A stretch of DNA of 64,000 nt from Pyxidicoccus caerfyrddinensis (GTDB lineage Bacteria > Myxococcota > Myxococcia > Myxococcales > Myxococcaceae), in NCBI RefSeq assembly GCF_010894405.1, contig NZ_JAAIYA010000029.1, forward strand, positions 62,001 through 126,000, in the 5' to 3' direction. Each line of letters opens with the position of its first letter. Within the stretch, counting starts at the first letter, position 1. The translations under genes and the position numbers were made by a program. Positions 47,558 to 58,022 of the stretch are shown one piece after another. The notes beneath the pieces were generated by a model. The model was not told the DNA's origin. It saw nothing but the letters and a program-made list of their open reading frames with translations, and did not search any database.

Positions 47558-48898
47558 ATGCGCCTGGGTGAACTGCTCGTGAAGGAAGGCCTCGTCACGC
47601 CCGAGGGAATCGAGGAGGCGCTCGAGGCGCAGGTGGTGCACGGCGGGCGGCTCGGGACGAACCTGGTGGAGCTGGGCCTGCTGTCCGAGCAGGACCTGGC
47701 GAAGTCGCTCGGTCAGCTGCACAACACTGCCTTCGCCTCCGGGGAGCTGGTACCGGACCCGAAGGCGCTGGCGATGGTGTCGGCGAACCACGCGGACGAC
47801 AAGGAGTACCTGCCGATGCGGGTGGATGCGACGCGGCTGAGCGTCGCCGTGCTCAACCCGCACGACTTCGAGACGCTCGACAAGATTGCCTTCAAGACGG
47901 GCAAGCGCGTGGTGCCGGTGGTCATCCCCGAGTTTCGGATGAACCAGATGCTGCGGCGCTACTGCAAGGCGTTCCGCTCGCTGCGCGCCATCGACGTGAA
48001 TGCCATCCGCGCGAGGCCCGCGCCGGGCGCGCAGGCGGAGCTGGCGAAGGCGGCCGAGAAGGCGCCCGACTTGATGAGCGAGGAGGAGTTCCAGTCCGTC
48101 TACGCGCAGGCGCTGCGCGGTGGGGCGGACTACGAGGGCGACATGGGTGCGGCGGAGGAGGTCATCACCGGCGTGGAGGTGATGGAGCCCTTGTCCGTGC
48201 CGGAGATGCCCGTGGCGCCCCAGGCTCCGCAGGTTCCGGTGACGCAGCGGCCCGCGCCTCAGGTGCCGGCGCAGCCTCAGGTGCCGGTGGTGCCCGCGCA
48301 GCCGTTCCCGATGACGCCGCCTCCGGTGACGGTGGCGCCGCAGCGCCCGGCCGCGCCCATGGCGGCTGCGACTCCGCCCGCGGTGCAGCGGCCTCCGGAG
48401 CCGCCGCCGACGCCGCTCACCTTCGCCGAGGCGCAGGCGGAGCTGGCGCGCAGCTCGGACCGCGAGGACGTGGCGCGCACGGTGCTGCGCTTCGCGCTGG
48501 GCAAGTGGAAGCGGAACCTGCTGCTGTCGGTGCAGGGCAGCCTGGTGACGGGCTGGCACGGCATGGGAGCCGGCGTGCGCGAGGCGGCGGTGCACCGCAT
48601 CGGCGTGGCGCTGAGGGAGCAGAGCACCTTCCGGCTCGTGAGGGACACGCGCTCGCACTACATCGGCCCGGTGAAGCGGGACGCGGCGATGGGCGTGTTC
48701 TACAAGCTGCTGGGCGGCGGCTTCCCGACGACGGCGGTCATCCTCCCGCTACTGGTGCGCGGCAAGGTGGTGCACCTCTTGTACGTGGACAACGGGCCGG
48801 ACCAGCTCACCCCGCCGGACGTGGGCGAGCTGCTCATCCTCTCGCAGAGCGTGGGTCGCTCGTACGAGGCGATGATGCGGCGCCGCAAGAGCGCGTAG
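47558..48898 (+). CDS. MshEN (GspE N-terminal) domain protein with proline-rich linker
   Basis: 446-aa cytoplasmic protein. Residues about 1-150 match the MshEN/GspE N-terminal domain: MRLGELLVKEGLVTPEGIEE, then LVELGLLSEQDLAKSLGQ, FETLDKIAFKTGKRVVPV, and MNQMLRRYCKAF. In MshE-type ATPases this domain binds c-di-GMP through Leu-rich motifs. Here it is not followed by an ATPase but by a Pro/Val/Gln-rich linker (about 225-300) and a C-terminal GAF-like domain (about 310-446). It may therefore be a stand-alone c-di-GMP effector or regulator of type IV pili; this is inference. The hybrid kinase starts 50 bp downstream. Confidence 0.82.
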   Translation: MRLGELLVKEGLVTPEGIEEALEAQVVHGGRLGTNLVELGLLSEQDLAKSLGQLHNTAFASGELVPDPKALAMVSANHADDKEYLPMRVDATRLSVAVLNPHDFETLDKIAFKTGKRVVPVVIPEFRMNQMLRRYCKAFRSLRAIDVNAIRARPAPGAQAELAKAAEKAPDLMSEEEFQSVYAQALRGGADYEGDMGAAEEVITGVEVMEPLSVPEMPVAPQAPQVPVTQRPAPQVPAQPQVPVVPAQPFPMTPPPVTVAPQRPAAPMAAATPPAVQRPPEPPPTPLTFAEAQAELARSSDREDVARTVLRFALGKWKRNLLLSVQGSLVTGWHGMGAGVREAAVHRIGVALREQSTFRLVRDTRSHYIGPVKRDAAMGVFYKLLGGGFPTTAVILPLLVRGKVVHLLYVDNGPDQLTPPDVGELLILSQSVGRSYEAMMRRRKSA

Positions 48899-48947
48899 CT
48901 CTCTCGGGCCATGGGCTTGCGCCAGCGAAGTCGCACCAGGAGCCTCC

Positions 48948-50756
<1,809 letters not shown>

Positions 50757-50783
50757 CCCCGCGCCGCCTGTCACGGCGCGGGG
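50757..50783. terminator. Bidirectional hairpin terminator
   Basis: Ten-base perfect inverted repeat CCCCGCGCCG (50757-50766) and CGGCGCGGGG (50774-50783), loop CCTGTCA. It begins right after the stop of the hybrid kinase and lies just before the stop of the convergent pseudokinase gene. Confidence 0.8.
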
Positions 50784-50798
50784 CCAGATGGAAGCGCA

Positions 50799-52916
50799 CT
50801 ACTCCTCGGGGGGCGCCTCGAAGTCCACGTCGAAGGCAACGCGCTGACCGGGCTCCACCTTGAACGTCCGCTGCCAGCGCGAGTTGTTCACCACGACGAG
50901 GAGCTGGTGCGTGCCCTCGTAGAGGTCCAGCTCCTCGACGGGAGCAGCGCCCACGAGGCGGCCGTCGACGGTGACGATGGCCCCCTTCGGCGCGCGCACG
51001 GTGGCGAAGCCCTTGTTCAGGAAGAACTGCTGCCCGCTGCGGCCACCCGCCGGCACGGTGATGATGCGCGTCACCTGGATGCCGAGCACCGGGTTGCTGA
51101 GCGTCAGCACGTGCCGGCCCGCGGGCACGGACGCGGAGAGCGGCGTGCGTCCCAGGTACTGGCCAGGGATGGACGCTTCCACGCGCGGCTCGACGGTGAG
51201 GTCCAGCATCCCCATCGGGATGCCCGCGTCCACGACGCCCGCCTTGGCCACCGCTCCCGCGTCAGCGACGGCGTCCATCGGCGTCACGGATGCGGCACCT
51301 GCGTCGACCTCCGCCTCGATGTTGGAGGGCAGCCGCTTGAGCACGACTGCCGCCGCGCCGAGCGTCAGCACCAGTCCGACGGCCACCAGGCCCACCCAGG
51401 CCCGGGACGGCTTTGCCGAAGCAGCAGCGACCGCGGCGGGAACGGGAGGCGCGGACGGGCCGCCCACCGGCAGTCCGCCAGCAGCAAGCGTCGCGCCCGA
51501 GGGGGCCGGAGCCACCGTTGCATTCGAGCCCGTCGAGCCGGACGAGGACGCTGCACTCCCCGAGACCTGCGCATGCGACCCACTGGCCGGGCCCTGTGCG
51601 GAGGCACTCGCGGACGGCGCAGCCTCTGCGCTCCCCGACAGCTGTGCATGAGAGCCGCTGGCGGGGCCCTGTGCGGACGTCGCGGCAGGGGCCACCTGCG
51701 CATGAGAACCACTGGCCGGGCCCTGCGCGGGAACCTGCGCATGTGAGCCACTGGCCGGGCCCTGCGCGGACGTCGCGGCAGGAGCCACCTGCGCCTGCGA
51801 GCCCGTCGACGGACCCGATGCCGCGGCCTCCGTGGAAGCACCCGCCTCGGAGCCCGCGCTCAGATTCACCGGTCCCGAAACCGAGAGCTGCCCCGGCAGC
51901 GCCGGCCACTTCGCGGGCAGCACTCCGGGAGCCAGCGTCCCGCGAGCAAGGAACTCCGCCACCGCCGGAGGCGACACACCGGCCTTCTGCATCACGTCCG
52001 CGATGCCGGCCTCAATCACCCTGCGCCGGGCCGCCCGTGCCTCGTGCTCGGGCGGGAAGTACTTCGACATGAACTCCGCGAACTGCGCATGCGTGGGCAG
52101 CGTGCCCACCGCCTCCACCAGCGCCTCGCGGAATGCGAGCGCCGACGGATACCGGTCATACGCACGCTTCGTCGTGGCCTTCCGCACCACCGCATCAATC
52201 TTCAGCGGTACGTCCTGTGGCAGCGGCGGCAGCGAGCGGTTCAGCACCGCCTTGTCCGGGTCCGCCGTTTCCTTGAACGGCATCTTCCCCGACAGGCTCT
52301 CGTGCAGCACGAGCCCCAGCAGGAACACGTCCGACTGCACGTTGACGGCCTCGCGGCCACCGAGCAATTGCTCCGGAGCGCTGTACTTGCGCCGGTTCTT
52401 CACGCGCTTGCCGTCGCGCTCGCGCGGGGCCACGCCGAGCGCGCCGTAGCCCGTCACCTTCGTCACGCCGCCGAAGGAGATCATCAGCGTCTCCGGGCGG
52501 ATGTCGCCGTGCACCAGCGGCGTGCCGTCGTCATTGCCGGCGACGTGCGCGTAGTGCAGGCCCATGGCTGCGTCCGCGACGACGAGCGCGGCGAACTGCG
52601 GCGGCAGGCGGGGGTGGGCCTCCAACAGGCGGCGCAGGGGCTCGCCGTCGGCGAACTCCGTGACGCGCGCCACGCCACCGTCCTGCACGGCCAGGCCATG
52701 GACGCGGAGGATGTTGGGGTGCTCGAAGACGAGCGCGCGCGAAGTCTCACGCGTCAGCCTCGCCGTCATCTCCGGGTTCTGGGCAATCTCCTGCGGCGCC
52801 CAGATGAGCACCACGGAGCGGGGGGGCGCACCGTCCTCCAGGGCAAGCCCGAGGAAGGCACGCGAGCCTTCCCCGGCCAGCAGGGGACCGAGGGACTGGT
52901 AACGGACGGAACTCAT
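50799..52916 (-). CDS. Ser/Thr pseudokinase with low-complexity linker and PEGA-type C-terminus
   Basis: 705-aa protein with the fold of a bacterial Hanks-type kinase (residues about 5-270) but without the catalytic residues. The strand that should carry the ATP-anchoring Lys reads VVLIW. The HRD motif reads HGD (136-138; VHGDIRPETLM). The DFG motif reads GYG (156-158). It should not be an active kinase. A linker (about 350-480) consists of repeated AQGPASGSHAQV units. One membrane segment near 500 (AWVGLVAVGLVLTLGAAAVVL) separates the cytoplasmic part from an external region ending in a PEGA-like domain (VDGRLVGAAPVEELDLYEG). The start at 52916 has GGGGCG upstream; 52925 is also in frame. 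Confidence 0.85.
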   Translation of the reverse strand: MSSVRYQSLGPLLAGEGSRAFLGLALEDGAPPRSVVLIWAPQEIAQNPEMTARLTRETSRALVFEHPNILRVHGLAVQDGGVARVTEFADGEPLRRLLEAHPRLPPQFAALVVADAAMGLHYAHVAGNDDGTPLVHGDIRPETLMISFGGVTKVTGYGALGVAPRERDGKRVKNRRKYSAPEQLLGGREAVNVQSDVFLLGLVLHESLSGKMPFKETADPDKAVLNRSLPPLPQDVPLKIDAVVRKATTKRAYDRYPSALAFREALVEAVGTLPTHAQFAEFMSKYFPPEHEARAARRRVIEAGIADVMQKAGVSPPAVAEFLARGTLAPGVLPAKWPALPGQLSVSGPVNLSAGSEAGASTEAAASGPSTGSQAQVAPAATSAQGPASGSHAQVPAQGPASGSHAQVAPAATSAQGPASGSHAQLSGSAEAAPSASASAQGPASGSHAQVSGSAASSSGSTGSNATVAPAPSGATLAAGGLPVGGPSAPPVPAAVAAASAKPSRAWVGLVAVGLVLTLGAAAVVLKRLPSNIEAEVDAGAASVTPMDAVADAGAVAKAGVVDAGIPMGMLDLTVEPRVEASIPGQYLGRTPLSASVPAGRHVLTLSNPVLGIQVTRIITVPAGGRSGQQFFLNKGFATVRAPKGAIVTVDGRLVGAAPVEELDLYEGTHQLLVVVNNSRWQRTFKVEPGQRVAFDVDFEAPPEE

Positions 52917-52985
52917 ACGCCCCATGGTAGTTCGAGACGCGCTGGTCCAGAAATCCCGGACGACCCACCCCGCGTCCGAAACGCC

Positions 52986-54332
52986 TTAGAGGCTCTGTCC
53001 CTGCTGCTCGAAGGGCAGCGTGATGTGGTACCCGTACCGGCCCCGCCGCACGAGCAGCAACACGCTCCGTCCGCGTCGCGCGGCCAGCAGCGCCTCGCGG
53101 AACGCATCCGCCGTGGGCACCGGCTGGTTGTTCACCCGCAGGATGATGTCTCCCGGTTCCAGCCCCACCTGGGCCGCCGACGAGTCCTGCCGCACGCCGG
53201 ACACCGCCAGCACGCCCTTCACCTCCTTCACTCGCAGTCCCAGCCGCTCCCACGCCAGCCCCTCGACCATGCGAGCGGGGAACTCCAGCGGCGTCACCTG
53301 GAGGGTGCGCGTGCCGCCGTCCCGGAAGAGGACCATGGGGAAGGGCGAGCGGGCAGGGTAGCCACGCACGCGGGTGTCGAAGTCCTCGGCGTCCTGGATG
53401 CGCGAACCGCCAAGCTCCGCCACCACGTCCCCACGCTTCACGCCGGCCTGGGCCGCGGGGCTGCCGGGCTCCACGGCCGTCACCAGCGCCCCGTAGGCGC
53501 GGTCCCACCCGAGCTGCCGGGCCACGCGCGGAGGCAGGTCCACCGCGTCGATGCCCACCCACGCCGGGCGCACCTTCCCGAAGCGCGTCAGCTCATCGAC
53601 GATGCGCCGCACCTTGTCCGCGGGAATCGCGAAGCCGATGCCCTGCGCGCCACCGCCGAAGATGGCGGTGTTGATGCCGATGATTTCCCCGTCCACGTTG
53701 AGCAGCGGGCCGCCCGAGTTGCCGGGGTTGATGGCCGCGTCCGTCTGGATGAAGTCGTTGTAGACGCGGTCGTCCGCGCGGAACGTGCGCCCCACCGCGG
53801 ACACCACGCCCGCCGTCACCGTCTTGCTCAGGCCGAAGGGGCTGCCGATGGCCACCACCGTCTCGCCAATCATCAGGTCCGAGCTGGTGCCCAGCTTCGC
53901 GGTGGGCAGCGGCTCGCGCGCGTTCACCTTCAGCACGGCCAGGTCATTGGCCGCGTCGCTGCCGATGACTTCCGCGTCGAACGAGCGCCCATCCGCCAGC
54001 ACCACGTGGATGGCCGAGGCGCCGCGGATGACGTGGTCATTGGTGACGATGGTTCCGGACGCGTCGATGATGGCGCCGCTGCCCAGGCCCTCGATTTTCT
54101 GCCGCTCCTGCTCGCCGCCGCCCATGCCGCCGAAGAACTCCTCCAGCGGGGAGCGCCGGCCGCGGAAGCGCGACTCCACCTCCTGCTCGGTGCCGATGTA
54201 GACGACGGCCGGGGAGACCTTCTGCACCACCTCGACGATGGCGTCCCGGCGCCGGGCCAGGTCCGCGCTCGCGCTTCCCGAGGCCAGCAGGGCCACCCAC
54301 AGCAGGCTCCACCTCATGACTCCAGGCTTCAT
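52986..54332 (-). CDS. HtrA/DegP-type periplasmic serine protease with two PDZ domains
   Basis: 448-aa exported protease. The signal peptide is MKPGVMRWSLLWVALLASGSASA. The chymotrypsin-like domain carries an intact triad: His100 (TNDHVIRG), Asp130 (ANDLAVLKV) and Ser206 (NPGNSGGPL). Two PDZ domains follow (about 270-350 and 360-445), with the ligand-groove motif GVKRGDVVAEL in the first and GLEPGDIILRVNN in the second. It degrades misfolded envelope proteins and may act in stress responses. The start at 54332 is preceded by GGAGGG. It is divergent from a receiver-HATPase gene, with a 249-bp region holding two symmetrical elements. Confidence 0.93.
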   Translation of the reverse strand: MKPGVMRWSLLWVALLASGSASADLARRRDAIVEVVQKVSPAVVYIGTEQEVESRFRGRRSPLEEFFGGMGGGEQERQKIEGLGSGAIIDASGTIVTNDHVIRGASAIHVVLADGRSFDAEVIGSDAANDLAVLKVNAREPLPTAKLGTSSDLMIGETVVAIGSPFGLSKTVTAGVVSAVGRTFRADDRVYNDFIQTDAAINPGNSGGPLLNVDGEIIGINTAIFGGGAQGIGFAIPADKVRRIVDELTRFGKVRPAWVGIDAVDLPPRVARQLGWDRAYGALVTAVEPGSPAAQAGVKRGDVVAELGGSRIQDAEDFDTRVRGYPARSPFPMVLFRDGGTRTLQVTPLEFPARMVEGLAWERLGLRVKEVKGVLAVSGVRQDSSAAQVGLEPGDIILRVNNQPVPTADAFREALLAARRGRSVLLLVRRGRYGYHITLPFEQQGQSL

Positions 54333-54370
54333 TCCAACCCTCCATGCGCCACCAGGGAGTGTCCGGGGAA

Positions 54371-54387
54371 GGACAGCCCGACTGTCC
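54371..54387. promoter_or_regulatory. Symmetrical element upstream of htrA-type gene
   Basis: GGACAG-N5-CTGTCC (54371-54387), about 40 bp upstream of the protease start, is a perfect 6-bp inverted repeat spaced like a dimer operator. Confidence 0.35.
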
Positions 54388-54466
54388 GGAAGGCCGCAGC
54401 CCATCCCACGGTCTCTGGTGGCGGTGCTCGGCTCTTCATAAACCAGTCCGCCCATCCGTGAACGAT

Positions 54467-54483
54467 TGCATCTCCAGGATGCA
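54467..54483. promoter_or_regulatory. Symmetrical element upstream of receiver-HATPase gene
   Basis: TGCATC-N5-GATGCA (54467-54483), about 100 bp before the plus-strand start at 54582, has the same geometry as the element at 54371 but a different sequence. It may be an operator. Confidence 0.3.
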
Positions 54484-54581
54484 CGCGCTGGCCCCGGTAC
54501 CGCTGCACCGCCGGGGGAGGCCGTTATCCTGGCAGCACGCTGTCGAGTCGAGGCGCGCTGTAGCCGAGGGAGTGGAAGAGC

Positions 54582-55595
54582 ATGAGTCTCGTCCTGGTCG
54601 CGGACGATGAGCCGGCGGTGTTGGAGGTCCTCAGCCAGGTGGTGGAGGACCTGGGCCACGACGTGCTGAGGGCCCGGGACGGCGAGGAGGCGCTCGGACT
54701 CGCGAGAGCCCGTCGGCCTCAGCTCGTGGTGACGGACCACATGATGCCGCGCCTGAGCGGCGTGGAGCTGTGCCGGCGCCTGAGGCAGGAGGCGCTGCTC
54801 AAGGACGTGCCCATCATCCTCCTGAGCGCGGTGTTGCCGCAGGGCGCGCCGGAGGCCTCGGCCTTCCTCCACAAGCCCTTCGAAATCACCGACTTCGAGT
54901 CGGTCATCCGCCAGTCGCTCGCCGCCGCGCCGCGCCCGGAGCCCGTGGACGTGGGCTCTCCGGTGGAGGTGCTGGGGCAGTGGGTGGCGCAGACGCTCCA
55001 GGGGCCCCTGGATGCGGCGCGCGCGCAGCTCAAGCAACTGGAGTCGGTGCCCACGGCGGACCGCGCGACGCTGGCATCCCTGGACGCGCAGCTCCAGGCC
55101 ATGGAGGCGCTGGGCCGCAACCTGAAGGACGTGGCGCGGCTGGCGGCGGGCGGCGTGGCGCTCCAGCCGGTGGAGGCGGACCTGGCGCAGCACCTGCTTG
55201 GCGCCGTGACGGCCTGGAGGGCTCACGCGCCGGTGACGCTGGTGGCGTCGACGGAGCCGGTGTCCGTGCGGTTCGACCCGGAGCGCATCCGCCAGGTGTT
55301 CGACGTGCTGCTGGCGAACGCGGTGAAGCAGGACGGCGGCAGGGGCGAGGTGACGGTGGAGCTGCAGGCCTCGCGCTCGCTGGTGACGGTGCAGGTGAAG
55401 GACCGGGGGCCCGGCTTCCCGGAGGAGGAGGTGCCCCGGCTCTTCGCGCCCTTCCAGACGGGGTCCGCGGGCGCTGCGGGCCTGGGGTTCTACGTGGCCT
55501 CGGAGCTGGCGCGGCTGCACGGCGGCGCGCTGTCCGCCGTGTCCCGCCCCGGGCAGGGCTCCACGTTCAGCCTGCTGCTGCCTCGGGGCGGGTGA
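54582..55595 (+). CDS. Receiver-HATPase protein lacking a phospho-acceptor histidine
   Basis: 337-aa cytoplasmic protein. Residues 1-118 are a receiver with acidic VADDEPAV, phospho-acceptor Asp52 (VVTDHMMPRLSG) and FLHKPFEI. Residues about 120-215 form the two helices expected of a dimerisation/phosphotransfer domain, but the H-box position reads VAQTLQGPL: the His is Gln. The HATPase domain (about 215-337) has the N-box LLANAV, DRGPGFPEEE and GLGFYVASELA. It cannot be a conventional autophosphorylating kinase. It may phosphorylate another protein, act as a phosphatase, or act as a scaffold. ATG at 54582 follows GAGGGAGTGGAAG. Confidence 0.82.
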   Translation: MSLVLVADDEPAVLEVLSQVVEDLGHDVLRARDGEEALGLARARRPQLVVTDHMMPRLSGVELCRRLRQEALLKDVPIILLSAVLPQGAPEASAFLHKPFEITDFESVIRQSLAAAPRPEPVDVGSPVEVLGQWVAQTLQGPLDAARAQLKQLESVPTADRATLASLDAQLQAMEALGRNLKDVARLAAGGVALQPVEADLAQHLLGAVTAWRAHAPVTLVASTEPVSVRFDPERIRQVFDVLLANAVKQDGGRGEVTVELQASRSLVTVQVKDRGPGFPEEEVPRLFAPFQTGSAGAAGLGFYVASELARLHGGALSAVSRPGQGSTFSLLLPRGG

Positions 55596-55604
55596 CGCGG
55601 GCCC

Positions 55605-56642
55605 TCAGGCCTTCTGCGACTTCAGCATCCAGCCAATCATCTTGTAGAGCAGACGGGCGCCGACGTTGCCGTCCCACTCGCCGCCCTCCGGATCCGGAGA
55701 CACCTCGGTCAGGTCGAAGCCGACGATGGTGCGACCGGAGCGGACGACGCCGGAGATGAGCGCCACGGCCTCGGGGAAGGACAGGCCGCCCGGCACCGGG
55801 GTGCCCGTGTGCGGGCAGAGCGTGGGGTCCAGCCCGTCGATGTCGAAGGACAGGTAGACCTGCTGCGGGAGCAGGGCGACGATTTCATCCACCTGCCGGT
55901 TCCAGGGGATGCCGTCGAAGCGCTTGTTCTGGAGGGCGGCGTCGAAGAAGCCGTGCACGCGGCCCTTGGAGTCCTCGATGTAGCGGTGCTCTTCCTGGCT
56001 CATGTCGCGCAGGCCCACCTGGACGAGCGTCTTCACGCCGGGGATGCGCTCGGCGACGTTGTACATGATGGACGCGTGGGACCAGGTGAAGCCCTCGTAG
56101 GCCACGCGCAGGTCGGCGTGCGCGTCGAGGTGGAGCACGCCCAGGCCGGGGTACTTCTCCGCGTGGGCGCGGATGATGCCGAAGGAGATGGAGTGGTCCC
56201 CGCCCACGGCGCCCACGCGCTTGCCGTGGTCCAGCCAGTGCTTCGCGGTGCGGTAGACGTACTCGTTCATCTGGTCGCAGAGCGCGTTGACGTCGTTGGC
56301 GGCCTGGATGAGCTCGGCCTTGCCGGAGTGGATGCCGCCGGCCTCGATGACGACCTGGGCGCGGTCCTTGGCGCGGGAGTTCCAGTCGCGCAGCTCCGGG
56401 GACTCGTCGAGCATGGCGATGCCGCGCTCGTAGGGGCGGCCCGTCTCCACGTCGAAGAGGTCCACCTGGCGGCTGGCGTCGAGCACGGCGGCGGGGCCCT
56501 CGGAGGTGCCGCCGCCGTAGCTGGTGGTGGCCTCGAACGGCACGGGGATGAGGACGACGTGGGCCTCGTCGGGCGAGTGCGGGAGGCCGAAGACGCCGGA
56601 GTCTGGCTGGGCGGCGGCGCTGGGGTCGAAGTGGGTAGCCAT
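55605..56642 (-). CDS. speB: Agmatinase/arginase-family ureohydrolase
   Basis: 345-aa binuclear manganese ureohydrolase. The metal-binding motifs are intact: GGDHS (about residue 147), DAHADLR (about 172-178) and SFDIDGLDP (about 270). The N-terminal extension of about 25 residues before VLIPVPFEATTSYGGGTSEG is usual for the bacterial agmatinase group. Agmatinase makes putrescine and urea; arginase, formiminoglutamase and guanidino-acid hydrolases share the fold, so the exact substrate is not certain and the gene symbol is tentative. The start at 56642 gives a standard length. It converges with the receiver-HATPase gene, with only nine bases between the stops. No arginine decarboxylase gene is in the window. 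Confidence 0.85.
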   Translation of the reverse strand: MATHFDPSAAAQPDSGVFGLPHSPDEAHVVLIPVPFEATTSYGGGTSEGPAAVLDASRQVDLFDVETGRPYERGIAMLDESPELRDWNSRAKDRAQVVIEAGGIHSGKAELIQAANDVNALCDQMNEYVYRTAKHWLDHGKRVGAVGGDHSISFGIIRAHAEKYPGLGVLHLDAHADLRVAYEGFTWSHASIMYNVAERIPGVKTLVQVGLRDMSQEEHRYIEDSKGRVHGFFDAALQNKRFDGIPWNRQVDEIVALLPQQVYLSFDIDGLDPTLCPHTGTPVPGGLSFPEAVALISGVVRSGRTIVGFDLTEVSPDPEGGEWDGNVGARLLYKMIGWMLKSQKA

Positions 56643-56734
56643 GGCCGCGCAGGATAGAGGCACGGGCCGGGGGCGCAATGGTCTTCCTCGCCGTGTGCCC
56701 GCCGGGATTACCTCCGCGGCGAGCCGAAGTAGCG

Positions 56735-57724
56735 TCACTCCCACCGCACCACGAGCTTGCCCACGGAGTCGTTGCGCTCCATGCGCTCCAGCCCCTGGCG
56801 CAGCTCCGCCATGGGCAGCACCGCGTCCACCACCGGCTTCAGCGCGCCGGAGCGGAACAGGGGCAGCAGGTGCCGCTCCGCGCTCTGCGTCAGCGCCATC
56901 TTCTCCTCCAACGGCCGGCTGCGCAGCACGGTGCCGGTGACGCGCAGCCGCTTCATCAAGAACATCCCCAGGTTCACCTCGGTGCTCATTCCCGCCACCA
57001 GGCCGACGAGCATCATCCGCCCTCGCGGCGCCAGCGCGTTCATCGACTCGGACAGGTAGTCACCGCCCACCAGGTCCAGGCACAGGTCCGCGCCCCGTCC
57101 GCCCGTCTCCGCGCGCACCGCGTCCGCGAAGCTCGGCGGTGAGGACTGACACAGCACCGTGCGCGCCACGCCCCACTCAGAGGCCCGCGCCAGCTTGGCC
57201 GCGCTGCGCCCCGTGCCCACCACGCGCGCACCCGAGGCCCGGCACAAGAGCGCCGCCGCCGAGCCCACGCCGCTGGCCACCGCATGAATCAGCACCGTCT
57301 CCCCGGGCTTCAATTCACCCTGGAGCACCAGCGCGTCGTACGCCGTCAGGTACGCCTCCGGCAGCGCCGCCGCGTCCGCGAAGTCCATGCCCTCCGGCAT
57401 GGGCAGCGCCTCGCGCTCGTGCGTGATGAGCGACTCCGCCCACGCGCCGCCGCCCACCAGCCCCATCACCCTGTCACCGACCTTGAAGCGCCGCGTGCGC
57501 GGGCCCACGGCCGTCACCTCGCCCGAGTACTCCAGGCCCGGCACGTCGGGCGGCACGTCCGGCGGGGCGGCGTAGAGGCCGCGAATCTGCAGCAGGTCCG
57601 CCCGATTCAGCGCGGAGGCCCGCACGCGCACGCGCAGCTCGCCGGGGCCAGGCACGGGCTCGGGGCGCTCCTCGAGGGTAAGCACTTCGGGACCACCGGG
57701 CTCGGTGATGCGCTGGACCTTCAT
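56735..57724 (-). CDS. NAD(P)H:quinone oxidoreductase, zinc-independent MDR family
   Basis: 329-aa medium-chain dehydrogenase/reductase of the quinone-oxidoreductase (PIG3/QOR) type. The N-terminal GroES-like part has ITEPGGPEVLTLEERPEP and RADLLQIRGLYAAP. The nucleotide-binding fold has ETVLIHAVASGVGSAAALL. The cysteines needed for the structural and catalytic zinc of alcohol dehydrogenases are absent, as in zeta-crystallin-type quinone reductases. It probably reduces quinones using NADPH. ATG at 57724 follows GGAGGAGG. It is divergent from yacG with 88 bp between. Confidence 0.9.
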   Translation of the reverse strand: MKVQRITEPGGPEVLTLEERPEPVPGPGELRVRVRASALNRADLLQIRGLYAAPPDVPPDVPGLEYSGEVTAVGPRTRRFKVGDRVMGLVGGGAWAESLITHEREALPMPEGMDFADAAALPEAYLTAYDALVLQGELKPGETVLIHAVASGVGSAAALLCRASGARVVGTGRSAAKLARASEWGVARTVLCQSSPPSFADAVRAETGGRGADLCLDLVGGDYLSESMNALAPRGRMMLVGLVAGMSTEVNLGMFLMKRLRVTGTVLRSRPLEEKMALTQSAERHLLPLFRSGALKPVVDAVLPMAELRQGLERMERNDSVGKLVVRWE

Positions 57725-57812
57725 GGCGGGGACCTCCTCCGGAGCTGGAGGCCGGGCACGAAACATCCTGGCCCGCGCGAGCGTCAACGCTTATCTAGTG
57801 AACACGCCCATC

Positions 57813-58022
57813 ATGCCTGCCTCGAAGTGTTCCATCTGCCAGAAGCCCGTTCCTCCCCGCGCGGAGAACGCCTCCTTTCCCTTCTGCTCCCGCCGCTGCC
57901 GCGCCGTGGACCTCGGCCGCTGGCTGGGCGAGGAGTACCGCGTGCCCGACCGTCAGGCGGATGAGCAGGAGGACGAGCTACCCTCCGCCCACCACCCTGA
58001 CCGGCAGGGCGGAGACGCGTGA
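57813..58022 (+). CDS. yacG: DNA gyrase inhibitor YacG (zinc-finger protein)
   Basis: 69-aa zinc-binding protein. The four cysteines of the YacG finger are in CSICQKPVPPRAE and PFCSRRCRAVDLGRW, followed by LGEEYRVP, which is typical of the family. In E. coli YacG binds GyrB and inhibits gyrase. The last 20 residues are acidic and poorly conserved. The start is ATG at 57813; GTG at 57798 is in frame and would add five residues. The stop overlaps the start of the next gene (GTGA at 58019-58022), so the two are translationally coupled. Confidence 0.88.
   Translation: MPASKCSICQKPVPPRAENASFPFCSRRCRAVDLGRWLGEEYRVPDRQADEQEDELPSAHHPDRQGGDA

Noticed and set aside
51560..51800. Short DNA repeats as a CRISPR array
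   Set aside because: The repeats are in-frame codons for AQGPASGSHAQ units within a protein and lack unique spacers of constant length.
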